Source: an uncultured Opitutales bacterium
GTDB taxonomy: Bacteria; Verrucomicrobiota; Verrucomicrobiia; Opitutales; Intestinicryptomonadaceae
Direction: 5' to 3'
Assembly: GCA_900547395.1 (NCBI GenBank)
Contig: URGP01000024.1
Coordinates: 1 to 25,655 of the forward strand
DNA length: 25,655 nt
How positions within the stretch are numbered: position 1 is the stretch's first letter; the number at the start of each line of letters is the position of its first letter. The position numbers were made by a program, and so were the translations under genes. The notes under the pieces were generated by a model that saw only the letters and a program-made list of their open reading frames with translations, was not told the origin of the DNA and searched no databases. Of this stretch, positions 16,700 to 23,559 are shown piece by piece.

Positions 16700-16955
16700 A
16701 TCCTAAGTTCCTCGCAATTGACCTAAAATTTGGTAAAAATCCAGTCTAAGCCCTTACTATTTTTGCTTAACAATATACCCTAAATGGAAGAAAAATTTTC
16801 CACATTTGGAAAATTATATCTATTTACCTATTTGTATATTTTACATGTGTTCCATATTTTGCCGGCAGTGGAGTTGTAGTTCGAACGCCCCAAAGGGAAT
16901 AGGCGGAGTGCGAAACTTCACTTAGGCAAAATCTATTTCTTGGAAACTCTTTTTA
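16700..16955 (+). repeat. Long diverged direct repeat, copy R1
   Basis: Starting at the stop of the DUF262 gene, this non-coding segment matches 22840-23105 in order. Shared blocks are a TGGTAA...TTACTA motif pair, a degenerate CTATTT array and an 80-base block (16861-16940) beginning GCCGGCAGTGGAGTTG and ending AAATCTATTTCT. I count six differences from copy R2 in that block, five of them transitions. Within the block GTGGAGTT and AACTTCAC can pair, and a CGCC/GGCG inner stem is possible, so it may fold. Stop codons break the frames, so it is not coding. Confidence 0.8.
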
Positions 16956-17497
16956 CCGCAGGTTCCTTTTATTGCCAATTATTCTCGATGCGATGTATCC
17001 ACCGAAAAAGTGTTAAAGAATTGGAATCAACTTCAAATCGATCACAAAATGGAAGTATGTACGATTTGACGAGTTGGTCGAACTTCAAGAAAATTGCGAC
17101 CAATTGCAAATTGCCATTGCGAAATTTACCACAATTTTCCCCAAGACTTTTATTGGGTACTATGAAATAATTTTGCAGATTCTCGATGACACGGATAGCT
17201 CTCGCACAGGGGGCAAATTATACAGCTCTACAAGCACTGCAATCGCCCACTGGAATATAAATATGGGAGGACTTGCAAGTGAAAATCAGAACCCAAAATC
17301 ATCAAAATGATTGGTCAGATTTTGGTAAGGGTTTTATCGTAAAAATGCGCAAGAATTCCCAAATTTATATCTTCATAACTTGCTTAAAAACAGTAAAATG
17401 CAAAACATAAGCAAGGCGGATGTGAATGCAATCAAAGAGAGATTAGGAACAAATAGAACATGTGTAATTACGAGCAACTTACGTAATTTTTTCGCAG
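16956..17497. other. Gene-poor stretch with possible decayed coding sequence
   Basis: About 540 bases between repeat R1 and the integrase. One frame (17074-17310, TTG start only) encodes a plausible coiled segment (ELVELQENCDQLQIAIAKF) followed by RTGGKLYSSTSTAIAHW. It has no ATG, no ribosome site and a stop shortly upstream, so it looks like the tail of a decayed gene. A TTTTGGTAAGG motif at 17321-17330 resembles the half-site found at the integrase promoter. Nothing else is supported. Confidence 0.35.
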
Positions 17498-17518
17498 TGG
17501 TAAGGCAATCCCTTACCA
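17498..17518. promoter_or_regulatory. Perfect inverted repeat upstream of the integrase gene
   Basis: TGGTAAGG and CCTTACCA face each other across CAATC, 30 bases before the integrase ATG. The same CTTACCATTT half recurs at 22894-22903, a CCATTACCATTT at 19729-19740 and a CTTACTATTT at 16753-16762. This suggests an operator for an element-encoded regulator, or a recombinase arm site. No T tract follows, so it is not an intrinsic terminator. Confidence 0.55.
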
Positions 17519-17548
17519 TTTCGCATTTTTGACAGGAAAGGATTTGGC

Positions 17549-18820
17549 ATGAAGAACAGATCACCTTCCTTTCCAAAAAAAGTTGCTGAGAAAAACCGCG
17601 AGCGCTGGGTCGTTTACTATTTCGACACCGAAAAGCAAAAACGATGGGCGCGCAGGTTTTCAACCCAAGCCGAAGCCCTCGAATTTTTCCGCGAGAAAAA
17701 CATTTACGACGAAAAGCTCGGCGTCGAAGCCGACAGGATTTCGCCAAACGACAGGCGCGAATTGGTCGAGGCAAAGATGCTGCTCTCCCCTTTGCGGGTG
17801 TCGCTTACAAACGCCGTCCTCACCTACGTGAAGCTTACGAATGATTTGCAGTCGCTCGGAATCAGCCTAAGCCAAGCCATAGAGGAGTACAAATCGCTCG
17901 CTAAGCTAAAGGAACGCTCCGCAAGGTTGGACTTCGCCATCGACAAATACTGCTATACGCTCTTGAAAAAGGAGCTGTCGAGCGAATATGTAACAGGGGT
18001 CGAGCGCACTCTTGCCCGCTTCATGGGCGATTTCGGCAAGGAGCGGATAGTCTCGCTCATAACTGGCAGGGAAATCTTCCAATGGCTCATAAACCTAAAA
18101 AAGCGCGAATACGACGAAAGCGACACGCTGACAGTTGACGGACGCCCCATGAAGGTTTTCAAGGAGACGCAGAAAGACTTGGGGATTTATTCGAGAAACG
18201 AATACAGGCGCACTCTCTATTCCTTCTTCAAATTTTGCAAGATGCAGGACTGGCTCGACGTAAACCCCGTTGAGAAAGTGGAAAGCTGGCGAGCAAGGGG
18301 CAGAACGCCTAAAATATTCACGCCCGAAGAAGTACGCAAAATTCTAAACTCCACGCCGCCGCAAAGCGAAATCCGCGCATTTACGGCCATCGCCGCCTTT
18401 ACAGGAATACGCAACGCCGAGCTAAAAAGGCTGACTTGGGACAAAATAAGGCTCGACGACCGAGAAATCATACTCGACAGCGAAATTACAAAAACGGCGT
18501 CGCGCAGAATCGTAAAGATTCCAGAAAACTTGGCGAAATGGCTCGAACCGTACGTCTGGGATCTCGGCACGAAGAAAAAGATCCTTACAAGGCGAAAAGT
18601 TCCAGTGTTAAAAAAGCTGCACGAGAGCCTCGGCAAAGGCAACTGGATAAAGAACGGACTGCGCCATTCAGCGGCAACCTACTACCTCGCTCTAACAAAG
18701 AACGCATACCTAACCGCCGAGCAAATGGGACACGCCGTAGATGTCCTAAAACAGCACTACAACGGCCTTGCCCGCGAAAAAGACGCCATAAAATACTTCG
18801 AGATTCTGCCAGAAGAATAA
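17549..18820 (+). CDS. int: Tyrosine recombinase (integrase)
   Basis: A 423-residue site-specific recombinase. Residues 1-~60 are an arm-binding-type basic region and ~105-245 a SAM-like core-binding domain. The catalytic domain follows, with Arg288 (FTGIRNAELKRL), Lys315 (EITKTASRR), LRHSAATYY (Arg372, His373), MGHAVDVLKQHY (His395) and the nucleophile Tyr404. The first position of the usual HxxR motif is Asn369, as in some related integrases. The ATG at 17549 follows GAAAGGA at a good distance. It is the expected enzyme for integration at tRNA-Arg, yet it lies 2.5 kb from the left tRNA copy. A palindrome and five 11-bp repeats follow its stop codon. Confidence 0.93.
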   Translation: MKNRSPSFPKKVAEKNRERWVVYYFDTEKQKRWARRFSTQAEALEFFREKNIYDEKLGVEADRISPNDRRELVEAKMLLSPLRVSLTNAVLTYVKLTNDLQSLGISLSQAIEEYKSLAKLKERSARLDFAIDKYCYTLLKKELSSEYVTGVERTLARFMGDFGKERIVSLITGREIFQWLINLKKREYDESDTLTVDGRPMKVFKETQKDLGIYSRNEYRRTLYSFFKFCKMQDWLDVNPVEKVESWRARGRTPKIFTPEEVRKILNSTPPQSEIRAFTAIAAFTGIRNAELKRLTWDKIRLDDREIILDSEITKTASRRIVKIPENLAKWLEPYVWDLGTKKKILTRRKVPVLKKLHESLGKGNWIKNGLRHSAATYYLALTKNAYLTAEQMGHAVDVLKQHYNGLAREKDAIKYFEILPEE

Positions 18821-18835
18821 CGGCGTGCATTCCAA

Positions 18836-18855
18836 ATTCCGCACATGTGCGGAAT
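18836..18855. repeat. Perfect 20-bp palindrome
   Basis: ATTCCGCACATGTGCGGAAT reads identically on both strands and begins 15 bases after the integrase stop. It has no loop and no T tract, so it looks like a dimer-binding site rather than a terminator. Confidence 0.7.
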
Positions 18856-18898
18856 ATGAGAATATGTCGATTTGGGAAACGTGGATAATCGCTCCAAA

Positions 18899-18953
18899 AC
18901 ATACAACTAACATACAACTAACGTACAAGTAACATACAAGTAGCGTACAAGCT
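18899..18953. repeat. Five tandem 11-bp repeats (iteron-like)
   Basis: Five consecutive 11-base units follow each other without gaps: ACATACAACTA twice, ACGTACAAGTA, ACATACAAGTA and GCGTACAAGCT. A period of 11 bases puts each copy on nearly the same face of the helix, as in iterons or recombinase/excisionase arm sites. The array ends at the stop codon of the convergent regulator gene. Confidence 0.8.
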
Positions 18954-19668
18954 ATGACAAGCTGCGAAATATTCTGGCAAGGGTTCGGTTTTCTTGCACT
19001 TTATTAAAGGCGTTGTTGATGTTTTCAGCATTCGCATCTCCCGAAGCCGACTTGCCGTTATCCCTCGATTTAAGCTCTTTTAAAAACACATTCTGGATTC
19101 TTAGCGGCGCATAGGTTATTTTTCTGATGACTGTTCTTAAATCCTCTGTGGAAGTCTTTGCAAATATACGCTTCATTTCTTCGGAATCTTCGCCCAAGGC
19201 TACAAGGGCTTGGACGTACATAAAGGCTTTCTTGTCGGCAATTCGGGACAATTTAAGCGGGATATGCCTAAATTCTACCGGTCTTGGATATTCAAACAGA
19301 TCAAACTCAAATTTTTTGTTTGGACCAGTGCTTGGAAATACAAAATCGCCGCTTTTGTCTAAGCCAAAATACGCAAAGGTATCTGCTAGCGTCGGAAAAA
19401 TCTTCCAAGAGAATCTTCGCGCTATGGCATTGGCAATGGATTGATGTTTTGGCCTATATCCATAGGGAAATTCTTTTGTGCAGATTCGCTTATAATATAG
19501 AGAATGCCCAAGGGCGTCGATTTTCTTTGCCAGAGTAAGACGCCTTAACGCCGTTCTGATTGTGTTTTGGTTTGCGATGTCCGCAAAATCTGTTGACGAA
19601 AACACCCTGCCGCTTTCCAAAAAACTGATTGTTCTAAGAATTTGCTCCTCTACTGTTCGCTTTATCAT
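18952..19668 (-). CDS. DUF6088/AbiEi-like winged-helix regulator, orphan
   Basis: A 238-residue protein. Its N-terminal third matches the winged-helix start of DUF6088/AbiEi-type antitoxins: IKRTVEEQILRTISFLESG, then RVFSSTDFADIANQNTIRTALRRL (family VFxxxDFxxLG...AVxxALxRL), KKIDALGHSLYYK and GYRPKHQSIANAIARRF. In type IV toxin-antitoxin systems this family represses a partner nucleotidyltransferase gene. No AbiEii-type toxin is adjacent, so it may act here as a stand-alone regulator of the island. The ATG at 19668 gives the family-like N-terminus, but no ribosome site is visible; a longer frame to 19716 exists. It is convergent with the integrase gene. Confidence 0.65.
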   Translation of the reverse strand: MIKRTVEEQILRTISFLESGRVFSSTDFADIANQNTIRTALRRLTLAKKIDALGHSLYYKRICTKEFPYGYRPKHQSIANAIARRFSWKIFPTLADTFAYFGLDKSGDFVFPSTGPNKKFEFDLFEYPRPVEFRHIPLKLSRIADKKAFMYVQALVALGEDSEEMKRIFAKTSTEDLRTVIRKITYAPLRIQNVFLKELKSRDNGKSASGDANAENINNAFNKVQENRTLARIFRSLS

Positions 19669-19815
19669 GAAACGAAAAATGCATAAAAAGCGTTTCAAAT
19701 CAAGCGCATAATCCATTTGTTTTCAATCCCATTACCATTTGATAATAGCCTATTTGAGAATTTTTATTTGGCTGTTTTTTAATAAGACAAATAAAGGCTC
19801 TGAAAAAAGGAACGC

Positions 19816-19932
19816 ATGGCAGATTTTGCGGAAAATGGAAGTTTATATTTTGGGATTCCACTTGTAACACCAGTGATACATTTCATCCATTCAAGCAATT
19901 TTTGCCAAATATTTTTGCGCAATATAATCTAA
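19816..19932 (+). CDS. Possible 38-residue small protein
   Basis: A short ORF from ATG 19816, preceded by AAAAAAGGAACGC (good ribosome site). Its stop at 19930-19932 lies 3 bases before a terminator-like hairpin. The product begins MADFAENGSLYFG and is moderately hydrophobic (PLVTPVIHFIHSSNF). A weak TTGAGA (19754) with TTTAAT could be its promoter. No homology recognised. The ribosome site plus terminator is the only support. Confidence 0.35.
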   Translation: MADFAENGSLYFGIPLVTPVIHFIHSSNFCQIFLRNII

Positions 19933-19935
19933 AAT

Positions 19936-19964
19936 CGACACACTTTTATTTTTGTGTCGTTTTT
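19936..19964 (+). terminator. Rho-independent terminator between the regulator region and the replication operon
   Basis: CGACACA and TGTGTCG form a perfect 7-bp stem with a 10-base loop (CTTTTATTTT), followed by five T residues. It separates the small ORF from the alpA-rep operon, so the operon needs a promoter at 19965-20040. None is convincing there. Confidence 0.65.
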
Positions 19965-20040
19965 CCGCCTTCCAATTCTTTTTTGTACAAATTTGCGGCA
20001 GTTCATTTTTTTGAAAATTTGACACGGAGATATTTTGCGT

Positions 20041-20298
20041 ATGGCTAAAAGAAAATACGACAATACGCAAACATCAACGCAGCCTGACGCAAGCGACAGG
20101 CTTTTAACCCGCTCGGAGGTCGCGCAATATCTCAACATCGGCACAACCTTTATTGAGCAGCTCCGCAGACAGGGCAAACTGCCGAGCTACCGTCTTTCGG
20201 GCAAGTGCATTCGCTACAAGAAAAGCGATTGCGACGTCCTGCTTGACCACTGCTTTATAGTCCGCCCCGCCAAAAGCGCGAAGAAAGGAGAAATCTAA
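20041..20298 (+). CDS. AlpA/excisionase-family DNA-binding protein
   Basis: An 85-residue protein with a MerR-like helix-turn-helix of the excisionase family: LLTRSEVAQYLNIGTTFIEQLRRQGKLPSYRLSGKCIRYKKSDCDVLL. This is the classic order of helix, helix, then a wing ending in a K/RxxDxxxFL-like motif. Such proteins either direct excision (Xis) or activate satellite genes (AlpA in P4 and in Gram-negative PICIs). The ATG at 20041 follows GGAGA by about 10 bases. Its stop overlaps the start of the ATPase gene (TAATG), so it heads the replication operon and is co-expressed with it. Confidence 0.85.
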   Translation: MAKRKYDNTQTSTQPDASDRLLTRSEVAQYLNIGTTFIEQLRRQGKLPSYRLSGKCIRYKKSDCDVLLDHCFIVRPAKSAKKGEI

Positions 20299-21083
20299 TG
20301 AGAATTCGCACGATAAGCCAAATTTTAGCCGAAGAAAACGAGTCGATGTTTTCATTTGACGACGTTGTTATCGATAAAAACTTTCTCAACAAGGGGCAAA
20401 CGTGGGTGATTTCGGGCGCGACAGGAATCGGCAAAAGCGTTCTTGCCATGCAGCTTGGTCTAGGGCTCGCTTTTGGAGAAAAAACGCTGGGGCTTGATAT
20501 TTTTAAGCCCGCCAAAACGCTTTTACTCCACAACGAAAATCCGATTATCGACGAGAAGATTTATTTTCGCGGGATTGTCTCGCAGTTTGCGCTCGACGAA
20601 AAGCCGAACGCTGACAGGCTAAACGAAAACCTGCGCATCTCCTGCAAAACAGGCCGCTACTATTCGGTGGACGAATTCATATCGAAACTGGACGCCTCTT
20701 TAAGGGCGGGCAAGTACGATGTGGTAATTGTGGATTCGCTGTCGTCGTTTGTGCAATGCAACTTTTCAGACCATGCGGCGGTTGCCGACCTCTTTTGCAA
20801 AATAAATGGGCTAAAATCGAAGCACAACTTCGCAATGGTATTGATCCACCACTTCGACAAGCCGATGTTTTGGAGCAAAAGGATTCACCCCGCGAAATGG
20901 TGCATGGGGGGAAAGGCAATCGGGGTTTACGCAAACTTAATGTCGGCGCTCGTGGGGACGAAAGAGGAGTCGGTTTTCTCGTTCAGGCATTACAAGCCGT
21001 TTGAGGATTCCGAAATTTCGCAGACGCTCATCGCGCAATGCCAAAACGGCAACACAGCTTGGGAAGAGGTGGAAAATGTCTAG
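20298..21083 (+). CDS. RepA-like AAA ATPase (AAA_25 type)
   Basis: A 261-residue RecA-fold ATPase. Walker A GATGIGKS is at 40-47 and Walker B DVVIVDSLSS at 141-150. A conserved LIHHFDKP follows, as in RepA/KaiC-like hexameric helicases of plasmids and phages. It probably unwinds or loads at the island's origin. AAAGGAGAAATCTA before the ATG is a strong ribosome site, and the start overlaps the upstream stop as TAATG. The last 8 bases overlap the DUF3987 start, giving a three-gene coupled operon. Confidence 0.87.
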   Translation: MRIRTISQILAEENESMFSFDDVVIDKNFLNKGQTWVISGATGIGKSVLAMQLGLGLAFGEKTLGLDIFKPAKTLLLHNENPIIDEKIYFRGIVSQFALDEKPNADRLNENLRISCKTGRYYSVDEFISKLDASLRAGKYDVVIVDSLSSFVQCNFSDHAAVADLFCKINGLKSKHNFAMVLIHHFDKPMFWSKRIHPAKWCMGGKAIGVYANLMSALVGTKEESVFSFRHYKPFEDSEISQTLIAQCQNGNTAWEEVENV

Positions 21084-22536
21084 GTTTGTGGCACAAAAAA
21101 CTCCGCAATTTTTTGCGACCATGGAGACGCTTTCGGAAGCCTACAAAGAGTTTTACGAAAGCGAATGCCCCATTGACGCCTTTCCGAGACCTATCCGCGA
21201 CGTTGCAAGGACGTATTCCGTTGGCAGAAATCTGCCAATGGAGCTTCTTTGCTTCTGCGCCTGCGGAATTTTAAGCGGCGCTATGGGCAGAGTGTTCAAG
21301 GCGAAAAACGCCGTAAGCGGCGGATACACGCAAACAGGGAATATCTTTGTCCTAGGCGTGGGCGAAAGCTCCACCGGCAAAAGCGCGAGCATTCGCGCCC
21401 TTTTCTCCAATTTGGAAAGAAGGGTTTTGGACGAAATCTCCGAATACAAAAAGGAGCTTGAGAAATTCAAGAAAGCGAAGGCAAAGCTCATGCAGGACAA
21501 GCTTAACGGCGAGGACAAATTGGGCTTTGACGACGAAATTGCGGACACGCCCAAGCCCCCGAGAAACCCCGACTTCATCGTGAAAAATTCGACGTCGGAA
21601 GCCATGATAAAGGCGATGGAAGCAAGCGGCGGCGAAATTTTCTCCGTATGCGAGGAGGCGCGGGACAGCATCTACATTGTGGCGGGCAACTATCGCAAGC
21701 AGGGCGACGACACCGAAACGCTAAACAGCGGCTGGTGCGGCGAGCCCATAAAGCACAACCGAATTGTAAACGGAATTTCAAGCGTTCCCAACCCCTGCAT
21801 TTCCCTGCTTTGGATGGTGCAAAATGACGTCATCGACAACATCGTTTCAAAGAACAAAGGCAGCTTTATCGGCAGCGGGTTTCTTGGAAGATTCCTCTAC
21901 TGCAAAGGCGCTCCAAAGACCATTCCCGACTCGAAAGAAATTATCCCGCTCGACGAATCCGCAATTCTCAAATGGGAAACGCTTCTTGCGGAGACCTACC
22001 AAACCCGCAAGAAAGGCCTGCCAGTCTGGTTTGACACCGACCAAGACGCCTTCGAATATTTCTGGGACTTCGACGCATTCAACACAAGGCTTATGAACGG
22101 CAAACTGCGCACGCAGGCTTCTTTGCTTGGCAAGGCAAGGGAAAACGCAATCAGGCTTGCGGTCATTTTCGCGCAGGCTGAAGGCGCGGACCGCATTACC
22201 GCCGACATCGCAAAACGCGCATGCAGGGTGGTATCGTATTCAACCTGCGTTTCGGTTGTTTTGTTCTCAAGCGGAATGCTTCCAGAAATCGAAAACGACA
22301 GGGCAAAAATGGAATCCATGATCCGCCAAAATGACGGCTTCTACAGAAAAATCAGCTTTTTCGACCAGTATTCAAGTTTGCGCAGCGAGCGAGTGGAATT
22401 TATCGTCCATACGTTCCCCGACCTTTACGAAATCGTCAAAAAAGGTAAAGGAAGATACGTCGTTTTAAAGGATAGACTATCCGACGCAAAACAGGCGCTT
22501 GGCATCGAAACCGACGATGACGACGATCTGTTTTAG
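21076..22536 (+). CDS. DUF3987 replication protein (P-loop helicase/primase-associated)
   Basis: A 486-residue DUF3987 protein. LLCFCACGILSGAMGRVF (~58-74) leads to a Walker A-like GESSTGKS (96-103), then a helical KKELEKFKKAKAKL linker and SEAMIKAMEASGGEIFSVCEEARD. The conserved GFLGRFLYC block (~275) and an acidic C-terminus (TDDDDDLF) follow. The family occurs in phage and satellite replication modules beside AAA/RepA genes and primases; its biochemistry is poorly known. The ATG at 21076 (after GAAGAGGTGGAAA) gives the family N-terminus. An earlier in-frame start at 21001 would lie inside the ATPase gene. Iteron-like repeats begin at its stop codon. Confidence 0.85.
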   Translation: MSRFVAQKTPQFFATMETLSEAYKEFYESECPIDAFPRPIRDVARTYSVGRNLPMELLCFCACGILSGAMGRVFKAKNAVSGGYTQTGNIFVLGVGESSTGKSASIRALFSNLERRVLDEISEYKKELEKFKKAKAKLMQDKLNGEDKLGFDDEIADTPKPPRNPDFIVKNSTSEAMIKAMEASGGEIFSVCEEARDSIYIVAGNYRKQGDDTETLNSGWCGEPIKHNRIVNGISSVPNPCISLLWMVQNDVIDNIVSKNKGSFIGSGFLGRFLYCKGAPKTIPDSKEIIPLDESAILKWETLLAETYQTRKKGLPVWFDTDQDAFEYFWDFDAFNTRLMNGKLRTQASLLGKARENAIRLAVIFAQAEGADRITADIAKRACRVVSYSTCVSVVLFSSGMLPEIENDRAKMESMIRQNDGFYRKISFFDQYSSLRSERVEFIVHTFPDLYEIVKKGKGRYVVLKDRLSDAKQALGIETDDDDDLF

Positions 22537-22627
22537 CAAATAGGGAAAATAGGCAAATAGATAAATAGGCAGAATGTATGAGACCTGCCAGTCGGGGAGA
22601 AAATAGGCAAATAGGTAAATAGGCAAA
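22537..22627 (+). repeat. NAAATAGG iteron array, likely replication origin
   Basis: Directly after the DUF3987 stop there are two clusters of an 8-base word. The first is CAAATAGG, GAAAATAGG, CAAATAG and TAAATAGG. The second (22600-22624) is AAAATAGG CAAATAGG TAAATAGG in exact 8-base register. The same word appears in inverted orientation at 22972-22996, on the other side of the second tRNA-Arg. Position next to the replication genes suggests binding sites of the element's initiator. Confidence 0.65.
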
Positions 22628-22703
22628 AGATACTTATATGCGCCAATATCGGGATTATGGTTGACTTTCAAGCCAAGCTATGGTCTCATTATTACTTTAT
22701 CCC

Positions 22704-22775
22704 GCCCCTGTAGTTCAACGGATAGAACGGGCGTTTCCTAAACGCTAAATCGTGGTTCGATTCCACGTGGGGGCG
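22704..22775 (+). tRNA. tRNA-Arg (anticodon CCU), copy 2
   Basis: Identical over all 72 bases to the tRNA-Arg at 14973-15044. The identity extends only to the CCC before and one C after, while the flanks differ completely. It folds as an intact class-I tRNA with anticodon CCT, discriminator G and no encoded CCA. TTGACT lies 43 bases upstream. It can be read as the second attachment site of the island or a tRNA carried by it. Because the whole gene and not just its 3' end is repeated, a simple attL/attR pair is an incomplete explanation. Confidence 0.93.
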
Positions 22776-22839
22776 CAGGTAAGTTTCTATAGCTCAATGG
22801 ATTGCAAACAGGAAGAGATTCGTTGAGTTTATCGGCATA

Positions 22840-23105
22840 ATTGCGTAAGTCCTTAATAATTGACCAAAATTTTGGTAAAATCCTTCCCAATTTCTTACCA
22901 TTTTTGCCACCAATGGCCTATTTAAATGGAAAACCTTTCCTGCCATTCTGGAAAAATACTTACCTATTTATCTATTTGCCTATTTTACCTATTTTCCCTT
23001 TTTTGCCGGCAGTGGAGTTGCAGCCCGAACGCCCCGAAGGGAACAGGCGGAGGGCGAAACTTCACTTAGGCAAAATCTATTTCTAAAAAACTCTCTTTTA
23101 TTCCA
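22840..23105 (+). repeat. Long diverged direct repeat, copy R2
   Basis: Partner of 16700-16955. It holds a cleaner TGGTAA (22873-22878) and TTACCA (22895-22900) pair, four inverted copies of the iteron word (CCTATTTA, TCTATTTG, CCTATTTTA, CCTATTTTC; 22973-22998) and the 80-base GCCGGCAGTGG...ATCTATTTCT block (23005-23084). It lies 64 bases after tRNA copy 2, while R1 lies 1.65 kb after tRNA copy 1 because the DUF262 gene sits between. An 81-codon frame crosses it, but the R1 copy carries stops in the same frame. Confidence 0.8.
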
Positions 23106-23106
23106 C

Positions 23107-23214
23107 TTATTCTATCCCTAGCAGGTTGTCAAACCATTTGGACAAGTTATCGGGTTCTGTGAAATAGTCTATGACGTTAAATTCACAAGGTTGGCGATAT
23201 GGGGCGAGTTCCAT
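23107..23214 (-). pseudogene. C-terminal remnant of an unidentified protein
   Basis: On the minus strand a frame from ATG 23214 to TAA 23107 encodes 35 residues beginning MELAPYRQPCEFN and ending in an acidic, aromatic stretch (YFTEPDNLSKWFDNLLGIE). The same frame is open for a further 30 bases upstream (WFNFTDEGFT). Its composition looks like the real end of a protein, but no ribosome site precedes the ATG. It is most likely a gene remnant at a recombination junction beside repeat R2. No family recognised. Confidence 0.35.
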
Positions 23215-23321
23215 GGTGAAGCCCTCGTCGGTGAAATTAAACCAAGCTCAGTTAGTGAGCAAGTTTTATACCCCATGAATCCACTGATTACAAGGCCTTC
23301 GGGAGATGTTAGCTATGGCGT

Positions 23322-23546
23322 GGTGAAGTTGTGAATTTAACCCAATTTCTATTTAACTTCACCTGTGAAATTAGAGCTGTGAAGTTGGGCTATTTTCTTT
23401 TTCACCCATCGCGCCCGTCTGTGGAGCTGTGAAATTAGGGGGAGATATATACCGTAGGTATATCCCCCAAGTTCACAACTTCACAAGGCGCGAAGGGCGC
23501 GGTTGGTAGGCTTCTCTCATCTCTGCGCAACCACCGCTTCACAGAC
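23322..23546. repeat. Structured non-coding module M1 (large hairpin plus 3' hairpin)
   Basis: The core is a hairpin at 23410-23492. Its arms start CGCGCC and end GGCGCG, a G5/C5 clamp encloses ATACC-GTA-GGTAT at the apex, and repeated GTGAA words pair with TTCAC words between. A 14-base tandem pair (CTGTGAAATTAGAG, CTGTGAAGTTGGGC) precedes it, and GGTGAAGTT/AACTTCACC form another inverted repeat at 23322-23363. A second GGCGCGG nine bases after the first begins a 3' hairpin (GCGGTTGGT with AACCACCGC, one bulge). GCTTCACAGAC (23536-23546) could also pair with GTCTGTGGAGC. No frame is open, so it is structured RNA or a DNA site. Confidence 0.7.
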
Positions 23547-23559
23547 AGGTTCGCTATGA

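Noticed and set aside
16861..16940. The 80-base block of R as an integron attC site
   Set aside because: It lacks the RYYYAAC/GTTRRRY ends, and the integrase has no integron-specific features.
17373..17774. A 133-codon antisense frame at the start of the integrase gene
   Set aside because: It overlaps the integrase start and promoter on the opposite strand, with no ribosome site or recognisable domain.
18836..18855. The palindrome as an intrinsic terminator for int
   Set aside because: It has no loop and no T tract on either strand.
18899..18953. The 11-bp repeats as a CRISPR array
   Set aside because: Units are 11 bases and contiguous with no spacers, and no cas genes are present.
22537..22627. 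AAATAGG clusters as a CRISPR or microsatellite
   Set aside because: No spacers of constant length. The word recurs in inverted orientation at a distance, which fits protein-binding iterons better than slippage.
22780..22840. A tRNA-like stretch (TATAGCTCAATGG) after tRNA-Arg copy 2
   Set aside because: Only a D-arm-like segment is present; no acceptor, anticodon or T arm can be formed.
22841..23086. An 81-codon open frame across repeat R2
   Set aside because: The corresponding segment of R1 has stops in the same frame and the differences are not biased to third positions, so the repeat is not coding.
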